Shown one piece after another: positions 51,839 through 63,705 of a stretch of 64,000 nucleotides of DNA (positions are counted from its first letter, which is position 1; each line of letters opens with the position of its first letter). This DNA is from Amycolatopsis antarctica (GTDB lineage: Bacteria > Actinomycetota > Actinomycetes > Mycobacteriales > Pseudonocardiaceae). The stretch covers positions 124,001 through 188,000 of the forward strand of contig NZ_NKYE01000008.1 in assembly GCF_002262875.1 (NCBI RefSeq). The letters run 5' to 3'. Below the pieces are notes generated by a model. That model ran no database searches. It worked only from the letters and a program-made list of their open reading frames with translations, and was not told the origin of the DNA. The translations under genes were made by a program, and so were the position numbers.

Positions 51839-53041
51839 GTGACCACAGAGGGACTCTCCATGCCGCACATCGCCGTCGGTTCCACCAGCGCGCGGTCAGG
51901 CGAGCGGCAGCGACGCACGGCCGGTACGCGCCGTGCCGCTCTCCCCCATCGCGGGACGCTGCGCCCGTACGCGCTGGACATCACCGTGATCCTGCTGGCC
52001 GGACTCGACGTGTGGATGGTTGGCCCCGAACAGGTCCCCAGTTACTCGATCGTCCTATCGGTGCTGGCATGCCTGGCGTTAGCAGGGCGCCGCTGGTTTC
52101 CTTTCGCCGTTCTCCTGCTGACCGTCCCGGGGTTCCTGGCGGGCTGGGCGCAGATCGCCGCCATGTTCGCCCTCGGCATGCTCGCCACCCGCAAGCAGTT
52201 CCACTGGCAGGTGTGGGTCGGTGCCGGTCTGATCTGGGTCTGCCGGTTCTTCCAGTGGCCGCTGGAGGAGTTCATGGACCTGAGCTGGCAGATGCACGTC
52301 CGCAACGCCATCTACGGCGTCGTGGTGGCCGGGATGCCGGTGGCCATCGGACTGCTGATCGGTGCCCGCTCCGAGCTGTCCGCGCGCCTGGCCGAGCTGG
52401 CCGCCAGCCGTGATCGTGAACGGATACTGCACGCCCAGGCGGTTCGTGCCGATGAACGCGCGAAGCTGGCCCGCGACATGCACGACGTGGTCTCGCACGA
52501 CATCACCCTGATCGCGATGCAGGCGAACGCCCTGTCGGTGTCCAACACGAGTGCCGAGGCCCAGCGCACGGCCGACACGATCCGGCAGTTGAGCAAGCAC
52601 ACGCTCGAGGAGCTGCGGTCGCTGGTGGGCCTGTTGCGCTCCAGTGGGCAGACCGAGCCGTCCCAGCCCGGCATCACCGAACTCGATCAGCTCGTGCGCA
52701 ACACCAACGTCCCGGTGCAGCTCACGGTCGAGAGCGTGCCGGACGGGCTGCCGAACGACGTGTCCGCGGCCGCCTACCGGACCGTGCAGGAGTGCCTGAC
52801 GAACGTGCACAAGCACGCGCCGGGAGCCGGGGCGACAGTACGGGTCCGCGGCGAGGACGACGGTCTGCGCATCGAGGTGCACAACGCACCGGGCACGACG
52901 GCAACCGCCGGGCTGCCCTCCGGCGGGCACGGGCTCACCGGTATGGCGGAACGGGCGCGGATGCTCGGTGGGACCTTCGAGACGGCGCCGACGGAGGACG
53001 GCGGGTTCCGCGTGCGCGCGAGCTACCCGGTCGACACCTGA
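51839..53041 (+). CDS. Orphan sensor histidine kinase (HisKA_3)
   Basis: A 400-aa kinase with about five N-terminal transmembrane helices (residues 45-190) and a short cytoplasmic link. The HisKA_3 helix is RAKLARDMHDVVSHDITLIAMQAN with the phospho-acceptor His. The N box is TVQECLTNVHKHA and the G box SGGHGLTGMAERARML. GTG 51839 follows GGGAGG; upstream sequence in frame belongs to the dyad region. No response regulator flanks it, so its partner must be encoded elsewhere. It is the only gene between the pentose-phosphate operon and the bidirectional terminator. Confidence 0.88.
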   Translation: MTTEGLSMPHIAVGSTSARSGERQRRTAGTRRAALPHRGTLRPYALDITVILLAGLDVWMVGPEQVPSYSIVLSVLACLALAGRRWFPFAVLLLTVPGFLAGWAQIAAMFALGMLATRKQFHWQVWVGAGLIWVCRFFQWPLEEFMDLSWQMHVRNAIYGVVVAGMPVAIGLLIGARSELSARLAELAASRDRERILHAQAVRADERAKLARDMHDVVSHDITLIAMQANALSVSNTSAEAQRTADTIRQLSKHTLEELRSLVGLLRSSGQTEPSQPGITELDQLVRNTNVPVQLTVESVPDGLPNDVSAAAYRTVQECLTNVHKHAPGAGATVRVRGEDDGLRIEVHNAPGTTATAGLPSGGHGLTGMAERARMLGGTFETAPTEDGGFRVRASYPVDT

Positions 53042-53190
53042 TCGGTGGCCGGCCGCGTTCGGGGCGCTCCCCTTCGGCGTGCGCCCCTCCGGGACCGACT
53101 CGGCGGCCCTCTCCGCCCGCCTCGTGCGGGTGCGGGATGGCCGGCCCGTGTCCGGGGTCCCCGGCCGGCAGGGCGAGGGCCCGGTGGCTC

Positions 53191-53202
53191 GTCACCGGTG
53201 AC
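53191..53202. promoter_or_regulatory. 12-bp perfect palindrome GTCACCGGTGAC
   Basis: A perfect palindrome lies in the intergenic region downstream of the kinase stop, 14 bp before the large terminator. Both flanking genes converge here, so it is more likely a chance or structural element than a promoter operator. Confidence 0.2.
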
Positions 53203-53215
53203 CGGCGTACCGAAC

Positions 53216-53263
53216 ACGGCCACGGGCCTGGTTCCGGTCACCCGGAACCAGGCCCGTGGCCGT
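53216..53263. terminator. Perfect 22-bp stem bidirectional terminator
   Basis: Arms 53216-53237 and 53242-53263 are perfectly complementary around a 4-nt loop, between the convergent kinase and rbpA genes. It is the strongest intrinsic terminator candidate in the window. Confidence 0.9.
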
Positions 53264-53286
53264 TGTGGTTCTGTGCTCGTCCGCGC

Positions 53287-53628
53287 TCAGATCTCGCGGC
53301 GCTGGCGCAGCCGCTCCAGCGCCTCGGCGAGGATGGCCTCGCCGTCGGAGTCGCTGCGGCGCTCCTTCACGTAGGCGAGGTGCGTCTTGTACGGCTCGGT
53401 GCGGCGCGCGGCGGGCGGGTTCTTCTCGTCCTGTCCGCCGGGGAGCCCGCAGCGCGGGCAGTCCCACTCGTCCGGGATCTCGGCTTCCATCGAGAACGAG
53501 GGCTGCGCCTCGTGCCCGTTGGCGCACCAGTAGGAGATCCGGCGCCGGGGAGCGGACTCGCCGCGCTCCGACTCACCGGTCGGGCCGGCACCGATCCTGG
53601 TGCCGCGAATTGCGTTACCGCCAACCAT
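53287..53628 (-). CDS. rbpA: RNA polymerase-binding protein RbpA
   Basis: A 113-aa RbpA, an actinobacterial transcription factor that binds sigma-A-type factors and RNA polymerase and stabilises open complexes. The core shows CANGHEAQPSF and DEWDCPRCGLP, a Cys-His-Cys-Cys zinc-ribbon set as in streptomycete RbpA. The C-terminal KTHLAYVKERRSDSDGEAIL is the sigma-interacting helix. It follows secG by 57 bp on the same strand. ATG 53628 is preceded by GTGAGGAA. Confidence 0.93.
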   Translation of the reverse strand: MVGGNAIRGTRIGAGPTGESERGESAPRRRISYWCANGHEAQPSFSMEAEIPDEWDCPRCGLPGGQDEKNPPAARRTEPYKTHLAYVKERRSDSDGEAILAEALERLRQRREI

Positions 53629-53685
53629 GATTCCTCACACCCACCAGAATGTTCGACGTACGCGGCGCCTTCTCACGCCGGGCAC

Positions 53686-53916
53686 TCAGACCTTGAGCAG
53701 CAGGCCGAGGCCGACGATGCTGATCAGCCATACGGCACCGAGCAGCAGGGTGATCCGGTCGAGGTTCTTCTCGGCCACACTCGACCCGGACAGGCTCGAC
53801 TGCATGCCGCCGCCGAACAGCGACGACAGACCGCCACCACGGCCACGGTGCAGCAGCACCGCGACGACCAGCAGCACGCTGGAGGCGATCAACAGGATCT
53901 GCAGGAAAAGCTTCAT
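53686..53916 (-). CDS. secG: SecG translocase subunit
   Basis: A 76-aa SecG, part of the SecYEG channel. Two transmembrane helices (about 4-22 and 55-73) flank a Gly/Ser-rich cytoplasmic loop containing GGGLSSLFGGG, the typical SecG motif. It lies 56 bp after tpiA; the gap-pgk-tpi-secG order is common in actinobacteria. Confidence 0.93.
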   Translation of the reverse strand: MKLFLQILLIASSVLLVVAVLLHRGRGGGLSSLFGGGMQSSLSGSSVAEKNLDRITLLLGAVWLISIVGLGLLLKV

Positions 53917-53972
53917 CTCATCCTCGTTCGTGCGGCGGCCTGAACGCCCAGATTAGCGCGTGGCCGCATGGT

Positions 53973-54758
53973 TCAGGGCAGCGGCCCACCAGCCGCGAGC
54001 GCGCAGAGCTTCGTGAACTCCTCGCCGTCCAGGCTCGCGCCACCGACCAGTGCGCCGTCCACGTTCTCACAGGCGATCAGTTCGCCGATGTTGCCGGACT
54101 TCACCGAGCCGCCGTAGAGCACGCGGACGCCGGCCGCGACCTCGTCACCGTACTTGCCGGCGAGGGTGGAGCGGATCGCGGCACAGACCTCCTCGGCGTC
54201 GGCCGGGGTGGCCACCCGGCCGGTGCCGATGGCCCAGACCGGCTCGTAGGCGACGACGAGGCCCGCGACCTGGTCGGCCTTGAGGCCCTTGAGCGCCGCG
54301 ACGACCTGGGCGGTGGTGTGCTCGATCTGACCGCCCGCCTCACGCACCTCGAGGGGCTCGCCGACACACAGGATCGGCGTGATGCCGTTCTTGACGGCCG
54401 CCCGGACCTTCTTGTTCACCACCTCGTCGGTTTCCGCGTGGTACTCACGCCGCTCGGAGTGGCCCACGGTGACGTAGGTGCAGCCGAGCTTGGCAAGCAT
54501 CGGGCCGGACACCTCGCCGGTGTAGGCACCCGACTCGTGCGCCGAGAGGTCCTGCGCGCCGTAGACGAGCAGCATCTTGTCGCCGTCGGTCAGTGTCTGC
54601 ACGCTGCGGATGTCGGTGAACGGCGGCAGAACCGCCACCTCGACCTTGCCGTAGTACTTGTCCGGCAGGGCGAACGCGATCTTCTGCACCAGTGCGATGG
54701 CCTCGAGGTGGTTGAGGTTCATCTTCCAGTTGCCTGCGATGAGGGGCTTGCGGGCCAT
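53973..54758 (-). CDS. tpiA: Triosephosphate isomerase
   Basis: A 261-aa TIM barrel converting dihydroxyacetone phosphate and glyceraldehyde-3-phosphate. The catalytic Lys is in NWKMNLNH, the electrophilic His in [12 protein letters not shown], the catalytic Glu in [14 protein letters not shown], and the phosphate loop in [11 protein letters not shown]. Its ATG overlaps the pgk stop by one base (TGATG). Confidence 0.96.
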   Translation of the reverse strand: MARKPLIAGNWKMNLNHLEAIALVQKIAFALPDKYYGKVEVAVLPPFTDIRSVQTLTDGDKMLLVYGAQDLSAHESGAYTGEVSGPMLAKLGCTYVTVGHSERREYHAETDEVVNKKVRAAVKNGITPILCVGEPLEVREAGGQIEHTTAQVVAALKGLKADQVAGLVVAYEPVWAIGTGRVATPADAEEVCAAIRSTLAGKYGDEVAAGVRVLYGGSVKSGNIGELIACENVDGALVGGASLDGEEFTKLCALAAGGPLP

Positions 54759-55975
54759 CAGTCGTTCTCCTCCAGCACGGACACCCCGGGCAGGTCCTTG
54801 CCCTCCAGGTATTCCAGCGAGGCTCCCCCGCCGGTCGAGATATGGGAGAAGCCGTCCTCGGGCAGGCCCAGCAGGCGCACCGCCGCGGCGGAGTCGCCAC
54901 CACCGACCACGCTGAAGGCGTCCGAGTCGACGATCGCCTGCGCCACTCCGCGGGTGCCGCCGGAGAAGGGTGCCAGCTCGAACACGCCCGCGGGGCCGTT
55001 CCAGAACACGGTGCCGGCCCCGGCGATGACCTCACTGAAGCGCCGCACGCTGTTGGGGCCGATGTCGAGGCCCTTCCAGGCGGCCGGGATGGCGTCGGAC
55101 GGAACCGTCCGCACCTCCACGTCCTCGGTCATCGCCTCGGCCACGACCACGTCCACCGGCAGCACGATCCGGTCGCCGTGCTCGTCGAGGAGCCGCTTCG
55201 CCGTGTCGACGAAGTCGCTCTCCAGCAGTGATCCGCCGACGTCGTGGCCCTGGGCGGCGAGGAAGGTGAACGCCATCCCGCCGCCGATGAGCAGCGAGTC
55301 GACCTTCGGCAGCAGCGCGGAGATCACGGCGAGCTTGTCCGAGACCTTCGATCCGCCGAGCACGACCACGTACGGCCGCGCGGGCTCACCGGTCAGCCTG
55401 CCCAGCACCTCCAGCTCGGCCAGCACGAGGCCGCCCGCGTAGGCGGGCAGCTCCCTGGCCACCTCGTACACCGAGGCCTGCTTGCGGTGCACCACGCCGA
55501 AACCGTCGGAGACGAACGCACCCCCGGGCCCCCCGGCGGCGTCCGCGGTCAGCGCCGCCAGCTCGCCGGCCAGTTCGGCCCGGTCGCTCTCGGTCTTGCT
55601 GGTCTCCCGCGGGTCGAACCGCACGTTCTCCAGCAGCGCGACCTGGCCGTCGGCGAGCGAGGCCGCGACGGAGCGGGCCTGCTCCCCCACCACGTCGCCG
55701 GCGAGGCGGACCTCGGCGCCGAGCAGCTCGCCGAGCCGCTCGGCGACCGGGGCCAGCGAGTACCTCGGATCCGGCGCGCCCTTGGGCCTGCCGAGGTGCG
55801 CGGCGACGATCACCTTCGCGCCCGCGTCCGCGAGCCGCTCGATGGTCGGCAACGCGGCCCTGACCCGGCCGTCGTCGGTGATGGTGGATCCGTCGAGGGG
55901 GACGTTCAGGTCCGAGCGCACGAGCACGCGCCGTCCCGAGACGCCCTCGGCGAGCAGGTCTTCGACAGACTTCAC
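54758..55975 (-). CDS. pgk: Phosphoglycerate kinase
   Basis: A 405-aa two-domain kinase generating ATP from 1,3-bisphosphoglycerate. N-terminal [14 protein letters not shown] and AHLGRPKG bind phosphoglycerate; [17 protein letters not shown] and [14 protein letters not shown] bind nucleotide. The start is GTG 55975 ([11 protein letters not shown]); the longer in-frame extension runs back through gap and is rejected. It is 38 bp after gap. Confidence 0.95.
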   Translation of the reverse strand: MKSVEDLLAEGVSGRRVLVRSDLNVPLDGSTITDDGRVRAALPTIERLADAGAKVIVAAHLGRPKGAPDPRYSLAPVAERLGELLGAEVRLAGDVVGEQARSVAASLADGQVALLENVRFDPRETSKTESDRAELAGELAALTADAAGGPGGAFVSDGFGVVHRKQASVYEVARELPAYAGGLVLAELEVLGRLTGEPARPYVVVLGGSKVSDKLAVISALLPKVDSLLIGGGMAFTFLAAQGHDVGGSLLESDFVDTAKRLLDEHGDRIVLPVDVVVAEAMTEDVEVRTVPSDAIPAAWKGLDIGPNSVRRFSEVIAGAGTVFWNGPAGVFELAPFSGGTRGVAQAIVDSDAFSVVGGGDSAAAVRLLGLPEDGFSHISTGGGASLEYLEGKDLPGVSVLEEND

Positions 55976-56013
55976 AGCGTCTTCGTTCCTCTGGTCTCGG
56001 CGTGGTGCGCGGG

Positions 56014-58355
<2,342 letters not shown>

Positions 58356-58401
58356 CGGGTGTTCGTACCAGCGGGCACCGACAGCCGCCCGCTCCTGCCG
58401 G

Positions 58402-61400
58402 TCACGGCGAGCCGTCCTCCCCCGCCGGGGCCTCCTCCCCCGCCGGGACCTCCACCTCCACGTGTGCCCGGTCGTCGCCGGGGGCGGTGAACAGCCGGGT
58501 GGCGGAGAGCCGGGAGGTGCCGTCCGGCCGGTCGAGTTCGTCCAGGGCGCCGCGCATCGTGGCGTCGACCGAGAGGTACTTGCGACCGGCGCGCAGGTCG
58601 GCGTCGTTGCGCAGGCGGATGATCAGCGGGAACTCGCTGAGCGCGCCCGCGTCGAACAGACCGGTGGTGTAAATGAGCTGGACGCCGAGCGCACGCGCCA
58701 CGACGCGCTGCAGCTCCAGCAGGTAACCGGCGGACGCGCGGCCGATCGGGTTGTCCAGGAACAGCACCCCGGAGTGCGGGTTGCGTACCTTGCCCCGGTT
58801 GTTGGCCCGTAGCGCGGCGAGCGTGCAGTACAGGATGATCGCGGCGGTGAGCTGCTGGCCGCCGGAGAAGACGTCGCGGATCTCCGAAACCCGCTGGCGT
58901 TCGGTGCGCAGCACCGAGTCGGGCTTGAGCATGTCCACCCGGAATCCCTTCGGCACGGCCGCCTGGACCCCGCGCAGCACCAGGGACATGCCGTCCCGCT
59001 TGACGTCGCGGCCGTCCCGGGTCCTGCCGATCGCGGCCTCGTCGACGACCTCGCCCAACGCCTCGGCGAGCACGTTGTCCTCCGGGTCGGCGAACCGGAC
59101 CCGGAGGAACTCCTGCCCGGACCAGTCGCCGAGTCCCTCCGGCAACCGGGACAGGCGTTGCGCGGAGCGCAGCATGCGCAGTGCCCCGTCGACCATGCCC
59201 TGCAGCCGGGCGACGATGCCGGAGCGGTGCCGGTCGATCTGGGCCAGGTCGTCGGTGAGCGTGCGCAGCCGCGGCCGCAGTGCCGAGGACCACTCGGCGG
59301 CGTGGCCGGGCAGGTTGTCCCGCCGCACCGAGACGATCTGCTGACGCACCGGGCTGCTCAGGTGCTCGAAACGCTTCTCCGTGGCGTACTGCGCCAGCGT
59401 GTCGGCGGCGGCGCGGACCCGAGACTGGGCGGCGTCGACGGCCGAGTCGGCGGAGCGAAGTGCCTCGGTGAGCCTGCTGTACTTGGTCTGGGCGGCGTCG
59501 AGATCGCCGTCGAAGATGCCGGCGTCCTGGTGCCCCTCGGCGAGCTGGGTCATGGATTCGGCGAGCACGCGGAAACCGGTGGCCGCGGAGCGGGCGTTGT
59601 CCAGCACGTACTCGGCTTCCCCGCGCCGGGCCTGCGATTGCTCCAGGGTCCGTGCGGCCGCGGTGGCCTCGGCCGTGGCGGTCTCGATCAGCTCGTGCCC
59701 GTGCTCCACCCCGGTCGGCCTGCCGTAGCCCTCCAGCGAGGACGGCTGTTTCGGGAACTGCTCCAGCTCGGCACGGCGGGTGGCGACCACCCCGATCGCC
59801 TCCGCGTGCCGCTCCTCCAGCACGGCGACCGCTCGCACGGCGCGTTCCCGCGCGGCCGAGCGGGTGGCCGCGTCCGATCCGTCCGGGGTCTCCAGCATCC
59901 CGCCCGCGCGGGCGCGGACCTCGGCCTCCAGCGCTTCCAGCGCGGCCCTGGCCGCCGATTCGGCACGTTCGGCCTGCTCCAGCTCGGCCCGCAGGTCGCT
60001 GCCGACCTCGACGCGGGCGTACGACTCGCTGGCCGCGACGAAGGTGCGGCGCAGAGCGTCGACCGGTTCGGCCGGGACCGGGTCCTCGGTGGACGCCGAC
60101 CCGCCGCCGGGTACCTCGGCGAGTTCGGCGCGCGCGCTGCTCACGGTGCGGCGGTGCCCGTCCGCCGTGCGCTGCTCCTCGGCCGCCCGTTCACGTGACC
60201 GGGCGGCAGCGGCGGCAGCGGCCCCGGCCTCGGCCTGTCCGCGCTCGACGAGCTCGGCCGCCCGTTCCGCCGCGTCCGTCCACTGTGGAATGCGAGCGGC
60301 ACGTTCGGCGAGCGCGACCAGGTCGCGGGCACGGGTGTCGGCGGTCTCGACCTCATCGCGGCGTCCGGGGAGCTGCTCGCGCAGCCGGACCCGGCGGGCG
60401 GTCAGCTCCTCCGCGGCGCGCTCGGCCCCGGTCTCGGCCGCCTCCGCGGCACCGAGTTCGGCGGTGGCCAGCTCGGCGTCCTCGGCGAGGGTGCCGATGG
60501 CGCCGGGCGGGTAGTCCTCGCGCCACGCGGTGAGTTTCCATTCCAGCGCGGCGTCGGTGTCGACGGCGGCGGCGAGCGCTTCGAGCTGCTTCTGCCGCCG
60601 GGAGTTGCGCGCGGCGATCGCCCGCCGTTCGGCGTCGGCGGCGTCCTCGTCGTACATCGCGGGATTGGGCGGTACGAGGAAGTCCAGTCCGGCGGGCTCG
60701 CCACCCTCCGCCCGCACGGCGGCGGTGGTGCCCACGCCGAGCGTCACGCTGGGCAGCAGTTTCGCCTCGGTCAGCGCGGTGCGGGCCCGGTCGAGCTGGC
60801 CCGCCTCGTTGACCAGCAGTCCACCCACCAGGTGCGGATAGTGGGCCAGCGCGCGAACCCGGGCTTCCGCGTCCATTGTGGACAGATACCGCCAGCCGGA
60901 CCACGCGGTGACCCCGGCCCGCTCCAGCACGTCCAGCGCCGCCTGCACCTCGGGTGGGGCCGGCAGCAGGCCGCCGTCGCCGAGCGCCGCCAGTGCCCGC
61001 TCGTCGACGGCCTCCTCCATCCGCAGCACCGTGCGTTCCCGCTCGGATTCGGCTCGCGCCTCCCGCAGCCTGCCCAGCAGCGCGGGCGCGTCGGTCTCCG
61101 GGCGGACGCCGTCGCCGCCGAGCAGTTCGGCGAGGCGCGGCTGGGCGGCGAGCGCGTCGGTGCGCCGGTGCGCCTTCTCCAGTTCGGCGGCTGCCCGGTC
61201 GGCCAGCCCCTGTGCGGAACTGACCCGGTGGCGCGCGGTGTGCAGGGCGGACTGCGCCTCGGCGAGGTCCTCGCCGAGGGTCTCCAGTTCGGCCTCGGCG
61301 GTGGCGAGCTCGCGGCGGGCGGTCTCGGCGGCGGTCCGGGCACGCTGGGACGACGCGGCCGCGTCGGTGCCGTCGGGCAGCAGGCCGTCCCGGGAGAAGA

Positions 61401-62907
61401 TGCGGATCTCGCCGCGCACCTCCTCGATGCGCTCGGCGAGTTGCGCCGACTCGGCGGTGTACCTCGCCGCCGTCGCGGTGGCCGTGTCGCGTTCCGACTG
61501 CGCGGTGGCCGCTTCCTCGCGCAGCGTCACGGCCGCGCGTTCCGCGGTGTCGGCCTGCTCGCCGGCCTGCTCGGCGAGGGCGAGCAGGCCCCGCGCCAGC
61601 GCGACGGCGGCCGCGTTCTTCGCCTCCAGCGCGGGTTTCGCCGTCTCCTCGCGTTCGCCGACCAGTTCCCGGATGGCGGCGGCGTCCCTGGCCGCGGTGA
61701 CGTGCGCCAGCACCGTGCTGGTCTCCCGCCAGGCCTGCGCGGTGAGCCGGGCGTCGGCGAGTTCGCCGTCGAAGCCTTCCTTGGCCGACACCGCGTCGGC
61801 CAGCCGCATGTCGGCGACGACGCGGCGCAGCTCGGTGACGACCGCGGCGAGCCTGCGGTGATCGCCCTCGGCGAGCCGTTCGGCGCCGCGCGTCTCCTCC
61901 ACGTGCGCTTCGAGTCCGTCGAGTCGCTCCGACTCGACCCGATGCCGGGCGAGGATCCGCCCGGCCAGCTCGCCCGCCTCGGCGCGGGCGGTGGCCGCGA
62001 GCGAGCGCGAGGCGGCCGCCATCGACTCCTCCTCGGACAACGGACCGAGCAGGTCGAGCGCGCCGGCGACGAAGTCCCGTTCGGCGATCAGCTCGCCGCG
62101 CTGGCCAAGGTTGTCGGCGTAGGTGCGGACGACTTCGGCCAGGTCACGCGGATCGTCCTCGGTGAGCACGGCCTTGAGCAGGAACTCGACGAAGGCCTCG
62201 TCGGTGTTGAAGGCGAAGGCATCGGCGGCCTCGCCCTCGCCCGCGTTCATCGCCCGCTGATAGCGGAACAGTTCGGTGTCCAGGCCGATCGTGTCGAGCC
62301 GCTCGGTCCACTCGTGGTGCCGCCGGGTCCAGGACAGTTCCAGTTCCGGTTCGGCCCGGTGCCGGGTCTCGAGCTGCTCGCCGAAGCCGGACATCGTCAG
62401 CAGCCTGCCCTCGGCGGTGAGCGGCAGCGTGTCCAGCCCGACGGTGTCGCTGGGCCGGAAGCAGTACCAGGAGTCGATCAGGTTGGCCGGGTCCGAGGAG
62501 ACGACGTGACCCCGCCATTCGGAGACCTTGCCGGTGATCACCCGGCTGCCGGTGTCGGTGTGCTGCCACTCCAGCACCACGTGCGAGACGTCCTTGGCCC
62601 CGACGAACTTCTCCAGCACGCGGGTACTGGTGGTGCCCACGACCTGGCGGCGGCCGGGCAGCATGACCGAGAAGATCAGCTTGATCAGTACCGACTTGCC
62701 GCCGCCGTTCTCCAGGAACAGCACGCTGGCGGGCGACGGGCGGCGCGGCAGGCCCTGGCCCGCCGAATGGATGCCCGCGGTGAACAGCGCGTCCTGCGAG
62801 GGCGCGCGCACCGCGGCGCCGACCTCGCTGAGGTCGAGCACCACGTCCTGGTACCGCGCGCCGGAGGGCCCCACCGAGTGCAGCCGGACCCGTGACAGCT
62901 CGTACAT
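58402..62907 (-). CDS. JetC/MksB-like SMC-family ATPase
   Basis: A 1501-aa condensin-like protein. The N-terminal head has Walker A ENGGGKS (66-72). Residues about 290-1240 are charged Ala/Glu/Arg-rich coiled coil with a probable hinge-like interruption near 680-790. The C-terminal head has the ABC signature VFSGGQQLTAA (about 1347-1357) and Walker B VLFLDNPIGRA (about 1381-1391), where the usual catalytic Glu after the Asp is Asn. Such proteins with JetA/JetB (MksF/MksE) form DNA-loop-extruding complexes; in Wadjet they restrict plasmids. It follows the JetB-like gene by 9 bp. A chromosome-organising role is the alternative. Confidence 0.8.
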   Translation of the reverse strand: MYELSRVRLHSVGPSGARYQDVVLDLSEVGAAVRAPSQDALFTAGIHSAGQGLPRRPSPASVLFLENGGGKSVLIKLIFSVMLPGRRQVVGTTSTRVLEKFVGAKDVSHVVLEWQHTDTGSRVITGKVSEWRGHVVSSDPANLIDSWYCFRPSDTVGLDTLPLTAEGRLLTMSGFGEQLETRHRAEPELELSWTRRHHEWTERLDTIGLDTELFRYQRAMNAGEGEAADAFAFNTDEAFVEFLLKAVLTEDDPRDLAEVVRTYADNLGQRGELIAERDFVAGALDLLGPLSEEESMAAASRSLAATARAEAGELAGRILARHRVESERLDGLEAHVEETRGAERLAEGDHRRLAAVVTELRRVVADMRLADAVSAKEGFDGELADARLTAQAWRETSTVLAHVTAARDAAAIRELVGEREETAKPALEAKNAAAVALARGLLALAEQAGEQADTAERAAVTLREEAATAQSERDTATATAARYTAESAQLAERIEEVRGEIRIFSRDGLLPDGTDAAASSQRARTAAETARRELATAEAELETLGEDLAEAQSALHTARHRVSSAQGLADRAAAELEKAHRRTDALAAQPRLAELLGGDGVRPETDAPALLGRLREARAESERERTVLRMEEAVDERALAALGDGGLLPAPPEVQAALDVLERAGVTAWSGWRYLSTMDAEARVRALAHYPHLVGGLLVNEAGQLDRARTALTEAKLLPSVTLGVGTTAAVRAEGGEPAGLDFLVPPNPAMYDEDAADAERRAIAARNSRRQKQLEALAAAVDTDAALEWKLTAWREDYPPGAIGTLAEDAELATAELGAAEAAETGAERAAEELTARRVRLREQLPGRRDEVETADTRARDLVALAERAARIPQWTDAAERAAELVERGQAEAGAAAAAAARSRERAAEEQRTADGHRRTVSSARAELAEVPGGGSASTEDPVPAEPVDALRRTFVAASESYARVEVGSDLRAELEQAERAESAARAALEALEAEVRARAGGMLETPDGSDAATRSAARERAVRAVAVLEERHAEAIGVVATRRAELEQFPKQPSSLEGYGRPTGVEHGHELIETATAEATAAARTLEQSQARRGEAEYVLDNARSAATGFRVLAESMTQLAEGHQDAGIFDGDLDAAQTKYSRLTEALRSADSAVDAAQSRVRAAADTLAQYATEKRFEHLSSPVRQQIVSVRRDNLPGHAAEWSSALRPRLRTLTDDLAQIDRHRSGIVARLQGMVDGALRMLRSAQRLSRLPEGLGDWSGQEFLRVRFADPEDNVLAEALGEVVDEAAIGRTRDGRDVKRDGMSLVLRGVQAAVPKGFRVDMLKPDSVLRTERQRVSEIRDVFSGGQQLTAAIILYCTLAALRANNRGKVRNPHSGVLFLDNPIGRASAGYLLELQRVVARALGVQLIYTTGLFDAGALSEFPLIIRLRNDADLRAGRKYLSVDATMRGALDELDRPDGTSRLSATRLFTAPGDDRAHVEVEVPAGEEAPAGEDGSP

Positions 62908-62916
62908 TCCCGCCCC

Positions 62917-63705
62917 CTACAGAGTGTCCGAAATGGACGGACGCAGGCTGCCGCCGCCCTCGGCCACCGACACCACGTCCAGCGCCAGCAGTTCGTCGAA
63001 CGCGCTGTCCGCCGCCAATTCCCTGACCTGCACCTGGTAGCGCGGCGTGGTCCGGTAGGTGCCCCCCTGCTCGCCGTTCACCTGCACCAGGAACCCTTGT
63101 TCGGCGAGGAAACGCAGCGCCCGCGACACCATGCCGCGGGTGGTGTCGGAGGACAGCCGCCCGTCCTTTGTCGCCGCGGCGGCGGGCCGGCGCGCGTAGG
63201 CCCGCCACGCCTGCTCCAACTCCGGGGTGTCGGAGAGCGGATCGCTGTTCTCCTCGGCGCGCGCGGCGCGCTCGTCGAGGATCCGGCACGCCTCGCGCAC
63301 CACGCCGTCCACCTGCTCCACGCTCACCCTGCCGATGTAGGTGTCGTTGGCCAGGTCGTCCGGGCGCGGGTAGCCGAGCGCGGCGACGGCGAGGTGCACC
63401 AGGCCGTGCAGCACCTTCTCGGTCTCCCGCCGCTCGCGGATCTTGCTCTGCCGGGCGTAGCTGTCCATCTTGATCTCGAAGACGGACTCGTCGGTGGCGG
63501 CCAGCACCGCCCCGGCCTGCCTGCTGACGTCGAGCACCATCAGCCCGAGCCCGGCCGCCACCGAGTGCGTGAGCTGCTTGAACGCGCTGTCCTCGCCGTA
63601 GCGCCGCACCAGTTCCCCGTACACGACGTCACGTGAGGGCAACTGTTTCGGCCGCATGCCGAACGAGATCAGCCGCGCCGCGGACTCCACGTCGACGTTC
63701 TTCAC
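62917..63705 (-). CDS. JetB/MksE-like winged-helix subunit
   Basis: A 262-aa protein with the size and layout of the KITE subunit (JetB/MksE) of MukBEF/Wadjet complexes. Predicted winged helices occur around QLTHSVAAGLGLMVLDV and TRGMVSRALRFLAEQGFLVQV. It has no enzymatic motif. GTG 63705 overlaps the stop of the upstream kleisin gene (GTGA), so subunits are made in step. It is followed within 9 bp by the SMC-like gene. Assignment rests mainly on operon position and size. Confidence 0.7.
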   Translation of the reverse strand: MKNVDVESAARLISFGMRPKQLPSRDVVYGELVRRYGEDSAFKQLTHSVAAGLGLMVLDVSRQAGAVLAATDESVFEIKMDSYARQSKIRERRETEKVLHGLVHLAVAALGYPRPDDLANDTYIGRVSVEQVDGVVREACRILDERAARAEENSDPLSDTPELEQAWRAYARRPAAAATKDGRLSSDTTRGMVSRALRFLAEQGFLVQVNGEQGGTYRTTPRYQVQVRELAADSAFDELLALDVVSVAEGGGSLRPSISDTL

